Source of the DNA: Mucilaginibacter aurantiaciroseus
Lineage (GTDB): Bacteria; Bacteroidota; Bacteroidia; Sphingobacteriales; Sphingobacteriaceae
Direction of reading: 5' to 3'
Length of the DNA: 64,000 nt
NCBI RefSeq assembly: GCF_024055595.1
Contig: NZ_JAMXOF010000003.1
Location: 531,055-595,054 of the forward strand
Under the pieces are notes generated by a model. That model was given only the letters and a program-made list of their open reading frames with translations. It was not told where the DNA came from and searched no databases. Shown one piece after another: positions 36,083-44,590 of this stretch. A program made the position numbers and the translations under genes. Every line of letters begins with the position of its first letter. Position 1 is the stretch's first letter.

Positions 36083-36519
36083 TGGGTGCTTTTAAATTTG
36101 ACAAGAACATAGGATTGGGCATAACCCTCGTGATTGTATTGTTCAATGTTATTTTAGACCGTTATTATGCACCGGCAGGTATTACGCTTACACCTGTTGT
36201 AATAGTGGCAATAGCAACTTTGGTAAGCTTAAATAAAGATAAATATAGCCCGTTTTTGCATGTGGCAATTGTGTATTTGCTTATAGCATTAAACGATATC
36301 GGAATAAAACTATACGGCGGTGGTATACATGACTGGGAGGGTTTAGGTTGGATACATATGATGCTTTTTATAGGTTTACTTCCTTGTTTTATATTATTGG
36401 CGATTGGAATTAAAGCAACAAATTTTATTGATCGACTTCCCCTTTTACTTTTTATTGCGCTCATTATATTCCACCTAACTGCTTTTGGCAAACTGGGTTT
36501 AGGAAGATTTTATATATGA
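36082..36519 (+). CDS. Unknown integral membrane protein between mqnB and mqnD
   Basis: A 145-residue protein with four predicted membrane helices (about 10-25, 32-50, 57-75 and 90-135) and few charged residues; the motif IYGGGIHDWEGLGWIHM-like stretch lies between helices. Its ATG overlaps the mqnB stop and its own stop is four bases before mqnD, so it is tightly embedded in the futalosine-pathway operon. No family was recognised. A role in menaquinone metabolism is inference from position only. Confidence 0.75.
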   Translation: MGAFKFDKNIGLGITLVIVLFNVILDRYYAPAGITLTPVVIVAIATLVSLNKDKYSPFLHVAIVYLLIALNDIGIKLYGGGIHDWEGLGWIHMMLFIGLLPCFILLAIGIKATNFIDRLPLLLFIALIIFHLTAFGKLGLGRFYI

Positions 36520-36523
36520 TACT

Positions 36524-37375
36524 ATGAAACTTACCATCGGCTTTTCGCCCTGCCCTAACGATACTTTTATATTCGACGCGCTTATTCACCATAAAATAGA
36601 TACTGAAGGCCTATACTTTGAAGTGTTTTATGATGATGTGGAAACCCTTAACCAAAAGGCTTTTCGCGGCGAACTTGATATTACCAAATTAAGTTATCAT
36701 GCCTTTGCTTATGCGGCAGATAAATATGTGTTGCTGGATGCCGGTAGTGCTTTAGGTTTTGGCGTAGGCCCGATGCTGATTTGCAAAGGGAGCGCTGAAG
36801 AATTAAAAGAACGACTTGAAACGGGGGATAGAACCCTTAAAATAGGCACCCCCGGCAAATATACCACTGCCAACTTTTTACTTAGCCTGGCTTATCCGGA
36901 TGCCATCAATAAGCAAGAACTGGTTTTCTCGGATATTGAGAACGCCGTATTAGAAGGCCGTGTTGATATTGGGTTGATCATCCACGAAAACCGGTTTACT
37001 TACCAGGATAAAGGCCTGTACAAAATAATAGACTTGGGCGACTACTGGGAAAAACGCACCGGCTGCGCTATTCCACTTGGCGGCATAGTAACTAACCGTA
37101 ACTTGCCATCAGATATTCAGCATAAAATAAACAAGGTGATAAAACGCTCAGTCGAGTTTGCTTTTGCCAACCCAAAATCAGGCTTAGAATACATCCGTTC
37201 GCACGCGCAGGAAATGAGCGAAGAAGTGATGTACAAACACATTGGCCTTTATGTAAATAAGTTCTCTGTTGATTTGGGTGTGGAGGGTAAAAAAGCCGTA
37301 AAGCTACTTTTTGATACAGCACTGGAGAAAGGTATTATTCCCGAGGTGAGTGAGGGCTTGTTTCTAAACCCTTAA
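36524..37375 (+). CDS. mqnD: 1,4-dihydroxy-6-naphthoate synthase
   Basis: Converts cyclic dehypoxanthinyl futalosine to 1,4-dihydroxy-6-naphthoate in the futalosine route to menaquinone, the quinone used by complex I in anaerobic and many aerobic Bacteroidota. The 283-residue protein starts IGFSPCPNDTFIFDAL, the conserved solute-binding-like fold signature, and has KIGTPGKYTTANFLL and GLIIHENRFTY segments. Confidence 0.94.
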   Translation: MKLTIGFSPCPNDTFIFDALIHHKIDTEGLYFEVFYDDVETLNQKAFRGELDITKLSYHAFAYAADKYVLLDAGSALGFGVGPMLICKGSAEELKERLETGDRTLKIGTPGKYTTANFLLSLAYPDAINKQELVFSDIENAVLEGRVDIGLIIHENRFTYQDKGLYKIIDLGDYWEKRTGCAIPLGGIVTNRNLPSDIQHKINKVIKRSVEFAFANPKSGLEYIRSHAQEMSEEVMYKHIGLYVNKFSVDLGVEGKKAVKLLFDTALEKGIIPEVSEGLFLNP

Positions 37376-37380
37376 TATTT

Positions 37381-37410
37381 GTCGTCCCGAACGTAGTGAA
37401 GGATCTATTA
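37381..37410. repeat. Dispersed intergenic sequence of the GTCGTCCCGAACG type
   Basis: It is similar to 29342-29371. Both end in a GATCTATTA segment. It lies directly after the mqnD stop. Confidence 0.5.
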
Positions 37411-37483
37411 TTTAACTTTACAACTGCCAACGGATATCTGTTATTTGATACTTCCTTATTGCTAGCCATAACAATACAACTTT

Positions 37484-37517
37484 GGCTTCCTCTCCTTTGG
37501 AAAGGGCCGGGGAGAAG
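37484..37517. repeat. Partial copy of repeat family A, reverse orientation
   Basis: Its reverse complement, CTTCTCCCCGGCCCTTTCC continuing into AAAGGAGAGGAAGCC, matches the left module of the copy at 12733 (CCTCACCCCGGCCCTCTCCG). Only this half is present. It directly follows the stop codon of the minus-strand TlpA-like gene. Confidence 0.6.
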
Positions 37518-38747
37518 TTATTCCGCCAACAAATCATCCGTCAACTTTTCAAACTCGCTGATGAAATTCGTATAATGGTCGCCTGTACCCGGGCCGCTAA
37601 AGCCGGTGTGGATTTTGCGGACATCGCCCTTTTTATCAATAATGATAGTAGTTGGGAAGCCTACAACTTTGGTAAGCATCGGCAGGCTTTTGGCTGTTTC
37701 TACTTTGTTATTGGTGTAGCCGGTTATTAGGATAGGGTATTTAATATCAAACCTGTTATTCAACTGTGCCAAAGATTTTTGCGATTTGGCAAAATCTGTT
37801 GTACGCTCATATGCCAGGCCAATAACTTCTACATTGCGGGGCTGATACTTTTTATAGTAGTTGACCATGTAGGCTGTTTCATCCATACAGTTAGGGCACC
37901 ACGACCCCATGATCTGCACAATAACCACCTTGTTTTTAAAACGCTCATCATCCAATGAAACCGTTTTGCCGGTTAAATCTTTGAAGCTAAACGCCAGTTT
38001 TTTGTAACCCGGTTTTAATGCGGATAGGGAGTAAGCATCAGGTAGTTTGGCGTTCTCGTTGCGTACAGCTGTCCAAACATCTTTTCCAGTTAGGCCAGAA
38101 AAGAATTTACCATCGGTTAAGGTATTATCATCTTCGATATTTGCGGTGAACAGGAATGCATGCCCGCCATCAAAGCAGGAAAGGTAGAGGCTATCGCCGC
38201 TTACGGTGCCTTCTAAAAAGCGGTAATCGCCTGTAGTGGTCAGGAAGGTTCCAGTAACTTTTTGGCCAACCTGTTTAAATTCGCCAATTGTTGTATCGCG
38301 GGCTGTGCTATCGCCAATTAAGGCGGTCCAGCGGCCGCTAACATTGTAGTTAGTTTTGGCAGGAGTTTTAAAAAAGCGCCATGGTGTACCGGCCGTCGCG
38401 GTAAAGCCCATTGGTACATCACGGTCGCCTAAGTGCCTTATATAATGGCCGGTTAATTTGCTGTCGGCTTGCTTCAACCTAAATTCCGAATCAAACAACG
38501 GCATTTTTATGAATACCGAATCGCCTTTGCCAGTAACATTCGTTACCTTAAAGTGCTCTGTACTATTTATAATAGCCAGTGTTTGCTTACCGCCGGCATT
38601 GGTCACTTCAAAGTTAAAAGCAATCTCTTTTTTCGCCGTAGTTTTCAAAACACCTCGCCAAATACCTGTTTGTAATTTGGTTTGTGCCGGTGCTATATGG
38701 ATAAGCGAGGTAACAAGCACCGCGCTAAATAATATCTTTTTTATCAT
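37518..38747 (-). CDS. TlpA-like thiol-disulfide oxidoreductase, exported
   Basis: A 409-residue protein with a signal peptide (about 1-21). The first 240 residues form a beta-rich region of the kind found before Bacteroidota TlpA domains (IWRGVLKTTAKKEIAFNFEV onward). The thioredoxin domain follows from about 250. The active site is C284-P-N-C287 in a GSWCPNC context, and the cis-Pro region is in GFPTTIIID. A periplasmic redox or cytochrome-maturation role is likely; the client is unknown. Confidence 0.9.
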   Translation of the reverse strand: MIKKILFSAVLVTSLIHIAPAQTKLQTGIWRGVLKTTAKKEIAFNFEVTNAGGKQTLAIINSTEHFKVTNVTGKGDSVFIKMPLFDSEFRLKQADSKLTGHYIRHLGDRDVPMGFTATAGTPWRFFKTPAKTNYNVSGRWTALIGDSTARDTTIGEFKQVGQKVTGTFLTTTGDYRFLEGTVSGDSLYLSCFDGGHAFLFTANIEDDNTLTDGKFFSGLTGKDVWTAVRNENAKLPDAYSLSALKPGYKKLAFSFKDLTGKTVSLDDERFKNKVVIVQIMGSWCPNCMDETAYMVNYYKKYQPRNVEVIGLAYERTTDFAKSQKSLAQLNNRFDIKYPILITGYTNNKVETAKSLPMLTKVVGFPTTIIIDKKGDVRKIHTGFSGPGTGDHYTNFISEFEKLTDDLLAE

Positions 38748-38807
38748 GGCAGAAAAATAGTCTACTAATTTTATATACTTTTTTCAAAAGTAATAAATGT
38801 AGCCAAA

Positions 38808-39947
38808 CTATTTCAACACCCCGCGCGATATGACAATGCGCTGAATTTCGGAAGTACCCTCGTAGATCTGCGTAATTTTAGCATCGCGCATCAATCGCTC
38901 CACATGGTATTCTTTCACAAAACCGTAACCGCCGTGAATCTGTACTGCCTCGACCGTAGTACGCATTGCGGTTTCTGATGCAAACAGTTTAGCCATTGAT
39001 GCTGCTTGCGCATAAGGTTGGTCATTATCTTTTAACCAGGCAGCGCGGTAGCAAAGTAAGCGGGCGGCCTCAATTTCGGTAGCCATATCAGCCAGTTTAA
39101 ATTGAATGGCCTGCAAATCAGCCAGTGTTTTATTAAAGGCTTTTCGCTGTTTAGCGTACTGTACCGATAGCTCGTAAGCCCCTGATGCAATACCTAATGC
39201 CTGCGAGGCGATACCTATACGGCCACCTTCAAGCGTAGCCATCGCAAACTTGAAGCCGAAGCCATCTTCGCCAATACGGTTCTCTTTGGGTACTTTAACA
39301 TCTGTAAACATTAGCGAATGCGTATCAGACCCACGGATGCCCAGTTTATTTTCTTTGTTGCCAACGGTAAAGCCCTCCATACCTTTTTCAACGATAAGGG
39401 CGTTAATACCACGGTGCTTTTTACTGGAATCTGTTTGAGCCATTACGATATAGGTAGATGCCGTGCTGCCGTTGGTGATCCAGTTTTTGGTGCCGTTAAG
39501 CAGGTAATGGTCTCCCATATCAATGGCGGTAGTGTGTTGCGATGTAGCGTCAGAACCGGCCTCGGGTTCGCTAAGGCAAAACGCGCCTATTACCTGGCCT
39601 TGCGCCAAAGGCTTTAAATATTTTTGTTTTTGCGCTTCGTTACCATACTTTTCTAACCCGTAACAAACCAGCGAATTGTTTACCGATACCACTACTGATG
39701 CTGATGCATCAACTTTAGAAAGTTCTTCCATTACAATAGCGTAAGATATGGCATCCATCCCACTACCGCCATACTCAGGTGATACCATCATGCCTAAAAA
39801 GCCCAGCTCTCCCAACTTTTTAATTTGTTCGGCAGGGAATTTCTGGTGTTCATCACGTTCTATCACGCCGGGCTTTAGTTCGGTTTGTGCAAAGTCGCGC
39901 GCCGCCTGGCGTATCATTAAGTGTTCTTCGGTTAGTTCAAAATGCAT
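38808..39947 (-). CDS. Acyl-CoA dehydrogenase
   Basis: FAD enzyme that forms trans-2-enoyl-CoA. The 379-residue protein starts MHFELTEEHLMIRQAARDFA. It has FCLSEPEAGSD, WITNGSTAS and the catalytic Glu363 in QIYEGTSEIQR. This is the short-chain (butyryl-CoA type) arrangement, but chain length cannot be fixed from sequence. The frame is open to 40007; ATG 39947 gives the standard N-terminus. A strong palindrome covers the promoter region. Confidence 0.94.
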   Translation of the reverse strand: MHFELTEEHLMIRQAARDFAQTELKPGVIERDEHQKFPAEQIKKLGELGFLGMMVSPEYGGSGMDAISYAIVMEELSKVDASASVVVSVNNSLVCYGLEKYGNEAQKQKYLKPLAQGQVIGAFCLSEPEAGSDATSQHTTAIDMGDHYLLNGTKNWITNGSTASTYIVMAQTDSSKKHRGINALIVEKGMEGFTVGNKENKLGIRGSDTHSLMFTDVKVPKENRIGEDGFGFKFAMATLEGGRIGIASQALGIASGAYELSVQYAKQRKAFNKTLADLQAIQFKLADMATEIEAARLLCYRAAWLKDNDQPYAQAASMAKLFASETAMRTTVEAVQIHGGYGFVKEYHVERLMRDAKITQIYEGTSEIQRIVISRGVLK

Positions 39948-39962
39948 ACTGTAAATGTAAAA

Positions 39963-39970
39963 CAAATTTA
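39963..39970 (-). promoter_or_regulatory. Probable -7 promoter box of the acyl-CoA dehydrogenase
   Basis: The minus strand reads TAAATTTG, matching TAnnTTTG, 15 bases before the start codon. It overlaps the edge of the palindrome at 39967-40004. Confidence 0.45.
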
Positions 39971-40004
39971 TATTAATACTATGCACGCATAGTATTAATA
40001 TAAA
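39967..40004. promoter_or_regulatory. Operator-like 38-bp palindrome before the acyl-CoA dehydrogenase gene
   Basis: An 18-base arm (39967-39984) and its exact complement (39987-40004) are separated by only two bases. The core reads ATACTATGC-AC-GCATAGTAT. It occupies the region between the -7 box and the expected -33 element. This is the ideal place for a dimeric repressor, for example of the TetR family, to block transcription. No regulator gene lies nearby. Confidence 0.7.
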
Positions 40005-40007
40005 CAC

Positions 40008-40039
40008 AAAAAAAGGGAGCTCTTTTGAAGCTCCCTTTT
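40008..40039 (-). terminator. Strong minus-strand intrinsic terminator
   Basis: On the minus strand AAAAGGGAGCT pairs with AGCTCCCTTTT in a perfect 11-base stem with a seven-base loop, ending in seven T residues. It lies upstream of the acyl-CoA dehydrogenase promoter, so it must end a transcript that begins further right, in a region without a recognised gene. Confidence 0.85.
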
Positions 40040-40056
40040 CCCCTAATTAATTTAAA

Positions 40057-40092
40057 CTATTGATTAAACCCAAAATAAAAGAACATATTCAT
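40057..40092 (-). CDS. Possible 11-residue aromatic-rich leader peptide
   Basis: On the minus strand ATG starts a frame coding MNMFFYFGFNQ followed by TAG. Five of eleven residues are Phe or Tyr. The stop is 18 bases before the strong terminator at 40008-40039, the layout of an amino-acid attenuator. AAGTTGAG just before the ATG could serve as a ribosome site. A frame this short in AT-rich DNA can arise by chance, so the call is tentative. Confidence 0.3.
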   Translation of the reverse strand: MNMFFYFGFNQ

Positions 40093-40562
40093 CTCAACTT
40101 GGGCAACTGAGAATTCACTTAAACCTTATTAACAAATTGAAAAATTTTTCATAGGTAGATGATATATTTTTCGAAGATGTATGCAGGACCGCTTAGAATT
40201 TAACAAAAGCTAAGCCATAATTTAAAAACGATAAAAATATTTGAATAAGCCGCTATTAAAAATATTCCAAACAGGAAGATTGCACAATAGTGTAAAATCT
40301 ACTAATATTATAGGATTTTATTTTATATTCTGATTGTTAAGTGTTTATGTTGAATTATGGAGTTTAAACATCATTTATTTCTATCCTAAATAACGTAGAA
40401 ATACGTGTTTTTCCGTTTTTGTAAAAAGATTAATAATTTTTTGCTTTAATGCTTCATTAACCCCACTTTTAATGAAAATTACTTAAAAATTGGTGTATAG
40501 TATATTACAATATTCTGTTTTTATATACACACGCTGTATTTATTTTTAGACAAATAATCGAA
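40093..40562. other. Long AT-rich gap with no recognised gene
   Basis: It lies between the possible leader peptide and the M13 peptidase gene. It is strongly AT-rich. No convincing reading frame, tRNA or repeat is visible. It should contain the promoters for the plus-strand M13 gene and for whatever minus-strand transcript ends at 40008. Confidence 0.5.
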
Positions 40563-42617
40563 ATGACCATAAAAAAGAACAAGATTTTTGCCATTTTGGC
40601 TTTTGTTGTTGGCGCAATATTGCTATGCGCTTGTAAAGACAAGAATAAGATCTACACCGAGCAGGATGTGCTGATCCATAACATCGATAAAAGTGTTAAG
40701 CCCGGCGATGACTTTTTTCAATATGCAAACGGTGCCTGGTTGGAAAAGAACCCTATACCCGGTGCGTACTCTTCATGGGGTATTGGCAACGTGGTGCAGG
40801 AAGATTTGCGCAATAAGCTAAAAAAAATAAACGAAGATGCTCTAAAAGAAAAGGCAGTAAAAGGCACCAATACGCAAAAGATAGGTGATTTTTATTTTAG
40901 CGGTTTAGATACGGTTATCATTAACAAGCAAGGCTTAAGCGCCTTAAGAGATGAGCTGGCTAAAATTGATCGGGTAACCGATGTGAAAACCTTATTAGCC
41001 GAGTTTGCCCATTTGGGAAATATTGGCGTAACTACGCCTATAGGTGCCTACGCCGGGCAGGACGAACGCAATAGCGAAAAGGTAATGATGCAGCTTTACC
41101 AGGGCGGTATCGGGCTACCAAACCGCGATTATTATTTTAATACCGATGAACATAGCGTTGCTATACGGAACGATTACCAGCAAAAGCACCTTCCTGCCTT
41201 ATATAAGCTGTTAGGCTTAACGCCCGATGCTGCTTTGGCTGCAACTAAAAAAACTTATGCTTTAGAAAAGTTTTTAGCCGATAGCTCCCGTAAGCTGGAA
41301 GACCTGCGCGACCCATATCACAACTATAACAAAATGCCGTTAGCTGGTTTAAGTAAACTCGCCCCGGTTATCGACTGGAAAATAATTTTTGACCAAATGG
41401 ATTACAAAAAGGTTGATACTGTTATTGTTGGCCAGCCAGAATACTACTGCGCGGTAAACAAAGCACTTGCGGTTTATAGTATTGATGACTGGAAAAATTA
41501 CCTGCGTAAAAACCTGGCAGACGATTTCGGCGCGTATTTGAGCAAGCCCTTCGAGGATGAGAACTTTCGCTTTTACGGCACTGTGATCTCGGGTAAAAAA
41601 GAGAAATTGCCCCGCTGGAAACGTGTACTGGATACCGAAAGCGGACTGATGGGCGAAGTGCTTGGGCAGATATTTGTAAAAGAATACTTCCCCGAGAAAA
41701 CCAAGAAACGTTATGTAGATATGGTTGAGGCCGTACGCACTTCCTTTGGCGAGCACATTGATAAACTGGACTGGATGAGCGATGCAACCAAAGCTAAAGC
41801 ACATACCAAGCTGGCTAAAGTATATCCTAAAGTTGGGTTTCCTGATAAATGGAAAGATTTTTCCTCGTTGGAGATCGACCGTAACTCGTACGTGCAAAAC
41901 GTTATCCGCGGCAATATCTACTGGCATAAGCTTAATGCGGATAAATTGGGCAAACCGGTTGACCGTACCGAATGGGGGATGACGCCACAAACCTATAACG
42001 CATACTACAATCCATCAAACAATGAAATTGTATTGCCTGCCGCCATATTTATGTTGCCTTGGGCCCTGGACGAAAATATAGACGACGCGGTAGTTTACGG
42101 TTACGGCGCAGCATCAACTATCGGGCACGAAATTACCCACGGCTTTGACGACCAGGGCCGCCAGTACGATGAAAAAGGGAACTTGAAAGCTTGGTGGACG
42201 CCGCAAGATTCAACCAAGTTTGCACAGCGTGCAAAAATGCTTGCCGACCAGTTTAGTGGCTACACCGTTTACGGGTTGCACATTAACGGCAAAGCTACCC
42301 TTGGAGAAAATATTGCAGATCTGGGTGGTATCGTTATCGGCCTGGATGCTTTCAAAAAAACAGACCAGTATAAAAACGGCAAAGCTATAAATGGCTTTAC
42401 CCCGGTACAGCGCTACTTTTTAGGATATGCGTTGGGTTGGTTAGGGCAAGACAGAAAGGAATCCCTCTCAAGCCAAGTCCTTACTAATGAACACTCACCC
42501 GGCTTTATGCGTGTAAACGGTCCGTTTACCGATGTGCCCGAATTTTACCAGGCATTCGGTATAAAAAAAGGCGATAAAATGTGGCTGGATCCCGATAAGC
42601 GGGTGAAGATTTGGTAG
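40563..42617 (+). CDS. M13 family metallopeptidase, lipoprotein
   Basis: Neprilysin/PepO-type zinc endopeptidase. The 684-residue protein starts with a lipoprotein signal whose lipobox ends LCAC (Cys about 24). The zinc site is H522-E523-x-x-H526 in IGHEITHGFDDQG, and the third ligand is E582 in LGENIADLGG. The C-terminus ends in the usual family W (VKIW). It probably faces the periplasm or the cell surface and degrades peptides. It is monocistronic and followed by repeat family A. Confidence 0.95.
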   Translation: MTIKKNKIFAILAFVVGAILLCACKDKNKIYTEQDVLIHNIDKSVKPGDDFFQYANGAWLEKNPIPGAYSSWGIGNVVQEDLRNKLKKINEDALKEKAVKGTNTQKIGDFYFSGLDTVIINKQGLSALRDELAKIDRVTDVKTLLAEFAHLGNIGVTTPIGAYAGQDERNSEKVMMQLYQGGIGLPNRDYYFNTDEHSVAIRNDYQQKHLPALYKLLGLTPDAALAATKKTYALEKFLADSSRKLEDLRDPYHNYNKMPLAGLSKLAPVIDWKIIFDQMDYKKVDTVIVGQPEYYCAVNKALAVYSIDDWKNYLRKNLADDFGAYLSKPFEDENFRFYGTVISGKKEKLPRWKRVLDTESGLMGEVLGQIFVKEYFPEKTKKRYVDMVEAVRTSFGEHIDKLDWMSDATKAKAHTKLAKVYPKVGFPDKWKDFSSLEIDRNSYVQNVIRGNIYWHKLNADKLGKPVDRTEWGMTPQTYNAYYNPSNNEIVLPAAIFMLPWALDENIDDAVVYGYGAASTIGHEITHGFDDQGRQYDEKGNLKAWWTPQDSTKFAQRAKMLADQFSGYTVYGLHINGKATLGENIADLGGIVIGLDAFKKTDQYKNGKAINGFTPVQRYFLGYALGWLGQDRKESLSSQVLTNEHSPGFMRVNGPFTDVPEFYQAFGIKKGDKMWLDPDKRVKIW

Positions 42618-42708
42618 AAGCCCCACCCAAACACTCCCCTTAAATAAGTGATTTAACTGTTACAGAATAATAAAATCTCCCCTTCTGGGGGAGATTTAGA
42701 GGGGGCTT
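42617..42708. repeat. Composite palindromic repeat, family A copy 4
   Basis: AAGCCCCACCCAAACACTCC (from 42618) and GAGATTTAGAGGGGGCTT (to 42707) form the outer parts. The inner hairpin AAATCTCCCC-TTCTG-GGGGAGATTT (42673-42697) is perfect. It follows the M13 stop codon directly and ends 15 bases before pnuC. It has the same module order as the copies at 7813 and 12733. Confidence 0.75.
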
Positions 42709-42722
42709 ATTATATTTACATC

Positions 42723-43346
42723 ATGCAAATCATCTACACCTTGCAACAATGGTGGCAGCATCAAACCTGGCAAGAACTTACCGGGGTTGTAACAGGGCTT
42801 GCATGTGTGTACCTGGCTGCAAAAAATAATATTTTAAACTGGCCCGTCGCCATTATCAGCACAGTATTATACATTTACATTTATCATAAAGCTGCTCTTT
42901 ATGCCGATATGCTGCAGTACGTTTACTTATGCCTTACCAGCATGTACGGCTGGTATAACTGGAGCCGCCACCCCGAGGTTGAGGACAAAACGCCAATCGT
43001 ATCCATCACCCCCAAACAAATGTTATACGCGGCGGTGTTTGTATTAATACTTACACCAGTGCTGGGTTATACGTTGATCACTTTCACACAAAAACTGAAT
43101 TATCGCCCGCCGGCTTATCCTTATATAGATAGCTTTTGCACGGCATGTAGTCTTATAGCCCAATTTTTTTTAACGCGTAAAATTATACAGAACTGGCTGA
43201 TATGGGTTTTTGTTGATATTATATATACTGTTATCTATTTTAAAAAGGACTTACAGATAACTGCATTCATGTTTTTTATATTAATTATAATTGCAGCCCT
43301 TGGCTACCGCGACTGGAAACGGGAATATAAAAAGCAGCTTTATTAA
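42723..43346 (+). CDS. pnuC: Nicotinamide riboside transporter PnuC
   Basis: Membrane carrier for nicotinamide riboside, an NAD precursor. The 207-residue protein has about seven helices. It has the WPVAIISTVLYIYIYHKAALYADM region and CLTSMYGWYNWSR, which carries the Trp/Tyr residues of the substrate site. It is followed nine bases later by the kinase that would trap the substrate inside the cell. Confidence 0.93.
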   Translation: MQIIYTLQQWWQHQTWQELTGVVTGLACVYLAAKNNILNWPVAIISTVLYIYIYHKAALYADMLQYVYLCLTSMYGWYNWSRHPEVEDKTPIVSITPKQMLYAAVFVLILTPVLGYTLITFTQKLNYRPPAYPYIDSFCTACSLIAQFFLTRKIIQNWLIWVFVDIIYTVIYFKKDLQITAFMFFILIIIAALGYRDWKREYKKQLY

Positions 43347-43355
43347 CATTATCTG

Positions 43356-43919
43356 ATGACTAAATCTGAAACAGAACATTCAACTCCCGATATAATTAAA
43401 ATAGCTGTTGTTGGTCCCGAATCTACAGGCAAATCTACCATGTCGGCATTTTTGGCGGAGCATTACCATACCGTTTGGGTACCCGAATATGCCCGTGGCT
43501 ATTGCGAAAAACTAACCGAACCACCCACATGGCAGGACGAGATCAATATGTTTCACGGTCAGCTGGCCTTAGAAGCAGCGATATTGCCAAAGGCGAATAA
43601 GCTGCTAATCTGCGATACCACTTTTATCACTGTAAAGATCTGGAGCGAAGAGATCTTCGGCAAAGCACCGCAGGAGGTTATTGATGAGTTACCCAAACAC
43701 CTATACGACTTATACCTGCTATTAGATATCGATTTGCCCTGGCAGGATGACCCCTTGCGCGATTTCCCCCATATGCGCGAACACTTTATGGATATATGGA
43801 CCAAGGAATTAAATGCCCTTAACGCAAATTATATTACCATATCTGGCACAGGCGAAGATAGATATGCAAAAGCCGTTGAGGCGATAGACAGTTATCTGAA
43901 TCAGAATTTACGTAATTAA
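43356..43919 (+). CDS. NadR-type nicotinamide riboside kinase
   Basis: A 187-residue ATPase like the C-terminal kinase domain of NadR. The Walker A loop GPESTGKST is at 20-28. A PEYARGYCE substrate segment and a CDTTFITVKIW segment follow. The nucleotidylyltransferase and DNA-binding domains of enterobacterial NadR are absent. Placed with pnuC, it completes a salvage unit: uptake, then phosphorylation to nicotinamide mononucleotide. Confidence 0.9.
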   Translation: MTKSETEHSTPDIIKIAVVGPESTGKSTMSAFLAEHYHTVWVPEYARGYCEKLTEPPTWQDEINMFHGQLALEAAILPKANKLLICDTTFITVKIWSEEIFGKAPQEVIDELPKHLYDLYLLLDIDLPWQDDPLRDFPHMREHFMDIWTKELNALNANYITISGTGEDRYAKAVEAIDSYLNQNLRN

Positions 43920-44011
43920 ATAATTTTTAAAATATCCATATAACATCCTGTAAATTCTGATCTTTTTTCAGCCCTCCGTGCAACGTTACCAAATACCCTG
44001 CGTCATTTAAC

Positions 44012-44590
44012 TTGAAACCTGTCAATATTTTGGAAGCCGTATACGTAGATAAACATTACAACCTGGTGGTTGAGTGTAAGCAGGGCAGTAAAAAAGCCTG
44101 TTATGAGTTGTACAAGCTACACTCAAAAGCGATGTTAAACGTCGCCTTTAGGATAGTGGGCAACATTGCCGAGGCGGAAGATGTTTTGCAGGAATCTTTT
44201 ACAGATGCTTTTCATAAGCTTAAGGATTTTAGGCAGGAAACCACTTTTGGGTTGTGGCTTAAACAAATTGTGGTGCACCGCGCTATAAACCTTTTACGCA
44301 AACGTAAAATAGAGTTTGTTGAGGTTGAAGACGGTCATCTGGATAATGTACCCGATGAAGAACCATGGGACGACGAAAATGTACAATACCAGGTAGTACA
44401 GGTTAAAGAAGCAATGAAAGAGTTGCCCGAAGGTTACAGGATGATACTATCGCTCTACTTATTAGAAGGGTATGATCACGAGGAGATAGGCCAGGTACTA
44501 AACATATCAGAAAATACATCAAGAACACAGTTTTTGAGAGCTAAGAGGAAACTAAGCGACATATTAATAAGAAAGGGAATTAAGAAATGA
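44012..44590 (+). CDS. RNA polymerase ECF-type sigma factor
   Basis: Up to 192 residues. Region 2 is seen in RIVGNIAEAEDVLQESFTDA and LWLKQIVVHRAINLL. Region 4 is seen in LPEGYRMILSLYLLEGYDHE, then EIGQVLNISENTSRTQFLRA. No ATG is available at the N-terminus. The start is TTG 44012 or TTG 44030, so the exact N-terminus is open. The last four bases overlap the next gene, a likely anti-sigma partner. Confidence 0.9.
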   Translation: MKPVNILEAVYVDKHYNLVVECKQGSKKACYELYKLHSKAMLNVAFRIVGNIAEAEDVLQESFTDAFHKLKDFRQETTFGLWLKQIVVHRAINLLRKRKIEFVEVEDGHLDNVPDEEPWDDENVQYQVVQVKEAMKELPEGYRMILSLYLLEGYDHEEIGQVLNISENTSRTQFLRAKRKLSDILIRKGIKK

